Shown in pieces: positions 58,910 to 64,000 of a stretch of 64,000 bases of DNA (the first letter of the stretch is position 1; every line of letters begins with the position of its first letter). The position numbers and the translations under genes are program-made. The DNA comes from Cricetomys ansorgei (Eukaryota; Chordata; Mammalia; Rodentia; Nesomyidae). The stretch covers positions 29,672,001 to 29,736,000 of the forward strand of contig JAMJFZ010000239.1 of assembly GCA_026225945.1 (NCBI GenBank). The letters are read 5' to 3'. Under the pieces are notes generated by a model. That model was not told where the DNA came from. It made no database searches and was given only the letters and a program-made list of their open reading frames with translations.

Positions 58910-58915
58910 AATAAA
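58910..58915 (+). terminator. Canonical AATAAA polyadenylation signal (candidate)
   Basis: AATAAA followed within 10-25 bases by TGCTGTGTATC, a plausible cleavage and GU-rich context. AATAAA is common in AT-rich DNA, so its meaning depends on the upstream exon being real. Confidence 0.35.
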
Positions 58916-58939
58916 ATGCTGTGTATCACTTAGTGTTAA

Positions 58940-61900
58940 TTTGACTTAGCTGTACTTAATTTGAGCAGAACAGAGGTGATATCATTTAGCATAAGAATCC
59001 ACTAGAATTAACCTTCCTTTTTATCACAGTCTTATCAAGGGCATTTGACAATGCTTTTCTTCTCTCAGATACCTGACTTACTTTCAAGATAAACTTGATA
59101 GCTTAATCAAATTATTTAGCAAAAATCCATAATCAAACACAACTCTTTTGAGTTAACATTTGGATACTAAAAATTTTTTTGTCTTAATAGATTTTTACCC
59201 TGCTGCTACGTATATCATTTACGATCAAGAAAATTCTTGGACATTTACTTGATAATAAAATTATCCTTCTGGTAACAACTATGTATGTATTCAATTCAAT
59301 GTTTACAATAGTTATTTGAGTCAAAGTAAAATAATCTTTGGGAAATACTTCTATTACTTTAAGACCATTGTGAATACTTCAATAGTATACATTTTATGAG
59401 TTTTGGTGCACATTCATTCTTTAATAATCTTTTTTATATATTTGTAGAATTCCCTGCCTGATAAAATAATGTTCCCAAATTCCATACTTTATTACCTCCT
59501 GCTGTGAGAATTATTAAAAAGAAATGTAGTGAAAGAGAAATGCTGGTAGCAAACTCGACTTGTTACCATGAAGCAGTCCTGGTTCCTATACCAGAACAAA
59601 TGTCCAGCTGTTCCACAGTGTCTCTTATCTACCCCCAGATTGTCATATGTTTAAAGAAAGAAAATAATTACTTGATTCATTCTTTGCATCTTTTAAATTG
59701 TTTATTACAGTCTTAAACACATGGAAGATATTAACTAAATATTTGTGCATGACATAATGAATGAGCTAATCAAAATGAGACAAAGTTCATACCTCCCAAA
59801 AAATGCTCAGTCCAAGGAGGCCCAAATATAACTAGTACAGCAGAATAACCTCCTGACTAAAAATCTAAAAAATCCAGTTTTACTCCCCATCTGGAGAATC
59901 AAAAGAGACAGCTAATGGTTCTGTTTCAGTTCCAGCCACCTGGGGTTCCTTGACAAATGTGATGATGTGCTATCCAATGTTGTTTAAGCTTCTACGCTGG
60001 GGACAGGATTTCATTGGCTGTCGAATCCTTTTGTCAAAAATATTCCATCACTAATAATCTTCTTATCATTAATAGAAATGTTATTTTCCTGGGAGTGAGG
60101 GAATGGGATAGAAATGAAAACTCAACAACTTGTAGTATAAATGGTGGTCAAGTGTTTCAGTTTTTAAAATACATAAAACATATCCAATAAAAAACGTTAA
60201 TCTACATATTTGATGTTATATAAAATTACTTGAAATATTACTTGTCACATATATTGAAAGTAGTCAATAAACATGCAAAATGTTAATGCACTGTGTTATT
60301 TTTGTTCACTTTATGAGAGGTATATAAATTTTATCTGAATTTCTTCAGGTTTTTCACATTAGTCTCTTGCCTCTTTTACTGGATGCATATAAAATCTGGA
60401 TTACAGTATGGTAGCTACAGCCAACATCTCTAAGCATTGCACGATGGAAGGATATTCATTAGGGTGGTGAATGTAAAGACTGGTGGGTGGCTTTGTCAGC
60501 AGATCCTGAGATGGATTATTCCAAGCCAACCCTGTGTTATCATTTGGCTCAAGAATCCACTCATGCACAGCTGCCTGTCTGAGAATACTTTCATCCTAAA
60601 CTTCTGTTCATTAATCATAATGGAGTCACCAAGCTAATCAGATGGCTCCTTTCTCCTTACCAGAGAGTAGGGGTATTGTAAGAATTTTATGTTATTTTGA
60701 ACAAGGGCTGAAATGAACTGAGTCAATGGGGCATAGGGTAATTGTTAATTGCGTCTAAAAAGAGATGGCATGAAAGAGAGAAAATGGTCCTTGTCTTTTA
60801 GGGAACATGTATCTGTCTTATGGCAATGTTGGTACTATATATGAAGAAACTGCCAAATTGAGCACACCATAGTCAAAGATGAAATAATAAAAACAAAAGT
60901 ATCAATTAATCTATGATTGCATCATACAATGAAAAAAGCCTGGAATTGAACTAATCAGCCAGGTTTTTGTTTTACTTATGAAGGCCTCTTTTTCCAAGTT
61001 TTATTTTCTCTAATTATCTACCAACTAATAAATATAGCATTTGGGGTGAAGGAATGTAGAAAGACAGATAGAAATTTTCTGAATTTATTTTAACTGTAGG
61101 CTATCCATCCTGTTTTCAAATTTTTCATAATCAGTTTCCTCTTTGACATTATGATTAATGTAAATTTTAATATGTTCACTTAAATTTTTAAATCACAGTT
61201 TTAAAAGTTTGGTGCATTCTATAACATTATAAAATAGGTTCGTTTTACCTTTGTACACAAGACTATAATTGGATCTTTTTTTTCAGTAGTCTTTGTAATA
61301 TATTTTTGTGAAGTCATTACTCAAAATGTTTTGACATGTAATATTGTTGGAGTTTCTTTTTCTATTTTTATTAAAAAATCTTGAGTCTGTGAAAAGTTTA
61401 ATTCATTCAGATGTGATAAACATACATTTATTTTTTACCCCTGAAAGTTTATGCAAATTAGGATATATTATATGACATTCATAATATTAGGCCTTGCTAA
61501 TTTCACATTTAAAAAAGTGAACATGTACTTAGAAAAACTATAATAACCTTATTCTATGTGATACATATGTTTCATTTTCAAGAGACAGGTGTATGTAATT
61601 TTAATGTCACCCTCAGAATCACCAAAAAAGTACCCTGGCAATCAGTGGAAAGGTTTAATAGGTTTTCTGTCTTGTTCTTAATTTGCTGAAATTACAAAAT
61701 CAATACTTTCAGTTGTAGCTGCAGTTACCCGTTTTACTGCTTTAAGATAAAGTCTACAAGAAAGTAACCTTCACTTTCAATTTGTAGCAGAGAACATCAG
61801 GTTGTTCTTGGCCACCACTTAAATAGCCTGTTCTCTGCCATCCTATATAAGACACTCCAAATGTGTCCTGGATCCATTTCCTGGGCACTGTGAGCTGAAA

Positions 61901-63185
61901 GCAGCTGTGATTAACACAGAGCACACAGGAATTCTGAACCTTACACTCACATCTTCCTCTTCCCGCTCACAACACGCTCACATCCCTCAGCCTTTATTTC
62001 TTTAGTTTAAATTCATCCTGATTCTCACAGTGATTTTCAGCTCTGGACCTTTAATTGGTATCAAATATCCACAAACTCTCCCCATCCGAACAAGAAATAG
62101 ATTCCTGCAATCTGAACTCTCTCTTACCTCCAAGATTCTTGTTACAAGGGAGCCCTCCTGCCACTTTTGAGATAAGAAAAGGCTGCCCACTTCAAGCCAG
62201 GTTAACAAAGTATGCAGGTTAAAACATTTCTACGATTTAATTTGGAAAAAATATCATAGATCAGTTATCTTAAAATGTCAAAGATATTAGAAGTGACAAG
62301 AGGATTTTTTTTTTACTACTAAAGCTGTCCAGGTGTTTTATTTTTAACAGTAATAAGCCTCCATATACATGTCAAGCTTGCTACTGAAACCAATTTGGTA
62401 ACATAGTTATGCCAATTTCCATGTACTCATTGCAATTTACACTAAGACCTTAATTCTGTATGCAAGGAAATATGAGCTCAAATGACTGTTTTTTTCTGTC
62501 CAAAATTCAGAAGCATTCTGTTCTTGGCTATGTACTAGAAAAGAGGCAAGCCTAGATCCAACTAATGGCTTTGCTTCTGAGACACCTCTCGTGTTTTAGT
62601 CTCAACTTTGTCCTGGCTACAGATGAGTTTTTATTCTTTGACTACCACTGCCGACAATTAACTTCCGTGTTTTCCTTCCTCACCTTAGATGATTGTAAGC
62701 AGCTTACACGATGAGTCTCACAGATCCCCATCTTCTGACACTTTGCACCCCCCCACACTCCCATTTAGAAAGGGCTACACATAGACAAAGTGACTCATTT
62801 AAAAGTAATATAATGTACTCTATGTGATACTGTTCCTCTTCCAAGATACAGTAGTTCAAGCATCAGAGAGGCTTTTGTGGTTAGGTCTGTAGTTCACACA
62901 CAGCCGCTCTCATCTTTCTTAGAAAAGCCGAGTCATGACAGCACTATGGTAAAGAACTCACGCTTCCTGAAAGGATCTATACAAGCAAGCTGAGACTCAG
63001 ACTCTGGAGGCACTGCCCGCTCTCCAGTAACTGCAGTAACATGGGACAGAGCTGCTGAGCAGTAACCAAAACTAAGTTGTACCAAAGCTAAGCAATTACC
63101 TGAGATAAAAAGTATAAATTTTCTAGGAAATCAAACTGAGTCCCAAGTTTGGCAAGAGTAAGCCAGAGACCACATTATAAAACAA
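58940..63185. other. Unique AT-rich sequence, no feature seen
   Basis: No repeat, RNA gene or exon recognised over 4.2 kb. Less AT-rich stretches at 60400-60650 and 61790-62200 have no match I know. Confidence 0.35.
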
Positions 63186-63190
63186 AGACG

Positions 63191-63400
63191 AGGGCTGGAC
63201 ATATGGTTCAGAGGTGAAGAGCAACAGCTATTCTTTCAGAGGACCCTGGTTCTGTTTCAGCACATAGGTCACAACCGTAACTTCAGAGCCAGAAGAACCA
63301 ATGCCCTCTTCCGGTGTCTAAGGGAACTGCATGAACATGGTACACAGACATGCAGGCAAAATACCCACACAGATTTAAAAAAAAATAAAATCAATTAGAA
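63191..63400 (+). mobile_element. B3-type SINE
   Basis: 'GAGGGCTGGACATATGGTTC' AGAGGTGAAGAGCAAC, TTTCAGAGGACCCTGGTTC, 'GAAGAACCAATGCCCTCTTC' CGGTGTCTAAGGG and a TTTAAAAAAAAATAAAA tail. Confidence 0.9.
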
Positions 63401-63534
63401 ACATGAGAAAGCAAAACTCTGAGGAATTTAACTCTGCTGTTAAAATCACAAAAGTCAACCATGTAATATTTATAGACCTATTTTCTAAATATGGATTCCG
63501 ACTACATGCAAATCACAGTCTTTACATTTTTACA

Positions 63535-63725
63535 TTTATTTATTCGTGTATGTGTGTGTGTCTCTGTGTGTGTGTGGTGTGTGACAATACACATGTAAAT
63601 AACAGAGGACAATTTTCAAAAATCTGTGCTCTCCTTTCACCATGTGGGTTCCAGGGACTGAACTCAGGTCAGCAAACTTTGTGGCAAGCACATTTTCCAC
63701 CTAAACCACTGCACCAATCCTTACC
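63535..63725 (-). mobile_element. tRNA-derived SINE (RSINE1/B4 class), antisense
   Basis: TG-rich left end, 'AACAGAGGACAATTTTCAAA', 'CTCTCCTTTCACCATGTGGG' TTCCAGGGACTGAACTCAGG, TTGTGGCAAGCACATTTTCC and CACTGCACCAATCC. The 145-codon plus-strand frame (63403-63840) runs through it. Confidence 0.8.
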
Positions 63726-63729
63726 TTAT

Positions 63730-64000
63730 ATATATTTTGTGTATTTTAGTCAAATGCTTAAACCTCACAAGGTTCTACAAGGACATACCCTCCTGTCAAG
63801 CTCTCAAAATTGGTATAGCAAATATAAAAAGAGCAGATGAAGACCAAATAATTGAACCCAGACAGTAATATTTACATTTTATAAATGGTATTATTTTTGA
63901 CCACAAAGCCAGACATGCATAATCTGGGTTTTTATTATTATATTCTATGAGTCATTGGAACATAACCACGCATTGATTTTTAAAATGCAACTGTGTTTGA
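63730..64000. other. Unique AT-rich sequence
   Basis: Nothing recognised. Confidence 0.4.

Larger units (their letters stand above)
57148..58935 (+). other. Candidate 3'UTR ending in a polyadenylation signal
   Basis: Mostly repeat-free, T- and A-rich sequence. It ends in GAAAATAAAATGCTGTGT, with AATAAA at 58910-58915 and a TG/T-rich stretch just after. It holds one antisense B1 (57458-57588) and a T15 run (58667-58681). Compatible with the long 3'UTR of a mammalian gene but not proof of one. Confidence 0.3.

Noticed and set aside
63403..63840. 145-residue plus-strand open frame
   Set aside because: Most of it is read through an antisense tRNA-derived SINE with a TG-rich tail.

Overview
The window looks like nuclear DNA of a muroid rodent (mouse/rat/hamster group). 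It is AT-rich and CpG-poor. It carries rodent-specific repeats: B1, B2/B3, B4 and ID SINEs, a URR1 DNA transposon, Lx-type LINE-1 sequence with its characteristic 3'UTR, and a young solo LTR. Older mammalian MIR, L2, L1M and MaLR-like remnants lie beneath these. Species cannot be fixed from what I can see. No complete protein-coding gene is recognisable. Nearly all open frames are chance frames or frames running through repeats, so the window is best read as intergenic or deep-intronic DNA.

Layout. 0-16 kb: mostly unique AT-rich DNA with scattered SINEs, an antisense L1 3'UTR (about 2.8-3.3 kb) and, at 412-1042, a composite repeat I cannot name. 16.8-22.8 kb: the largest element, a decayed Lx-type L1 on the plus strand. 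It has a 5'UTR with two ~231-bp repeats, an ORF1 with stops, only the two ends of ORF2, and a long 3'UTR. A second copy of the unnamed composite repeat sits where most of ORF2 is missing. Parts of this L1 were copied locally: an ORF1 piece about 2 kb upstream and an ORF2 piece into the L1's own 3'UTR. 23-32 kb: unique DNA with a B1/URR1/B3 cluster at 28.1-28.6 kb. 32.7-34.2 kb: two antisense L1 3' ends back to back. 38.3-39.7 kb: a patch richer in CpG than its surroundings. 40.2 kb: a short, perfect interstitial telomeric repeat bounded by a perfect 10-bp inverted repeat. 44.1-44.6 and 45.5-45.9 kb: repeat-free stretches with many homeodomain-type TAAT cores, possible conserved enhancers. 52.0-52.5 kb: a solo LTR with a perfect 4-bp target duplication.

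The only candidate piece of a gene is at 56.9-58.9 kb on the plus strand. A splice-acceptor-like site leads into a 70-codon open frame that begins with basic residues. This is followed by about 1.8 kb of 3'UTR-like sequence ending in AATAAA. I cannot name the gene and hold this loosely. The rest, to 64 kb, is unique AT-rich DNA ending in two SINEs.
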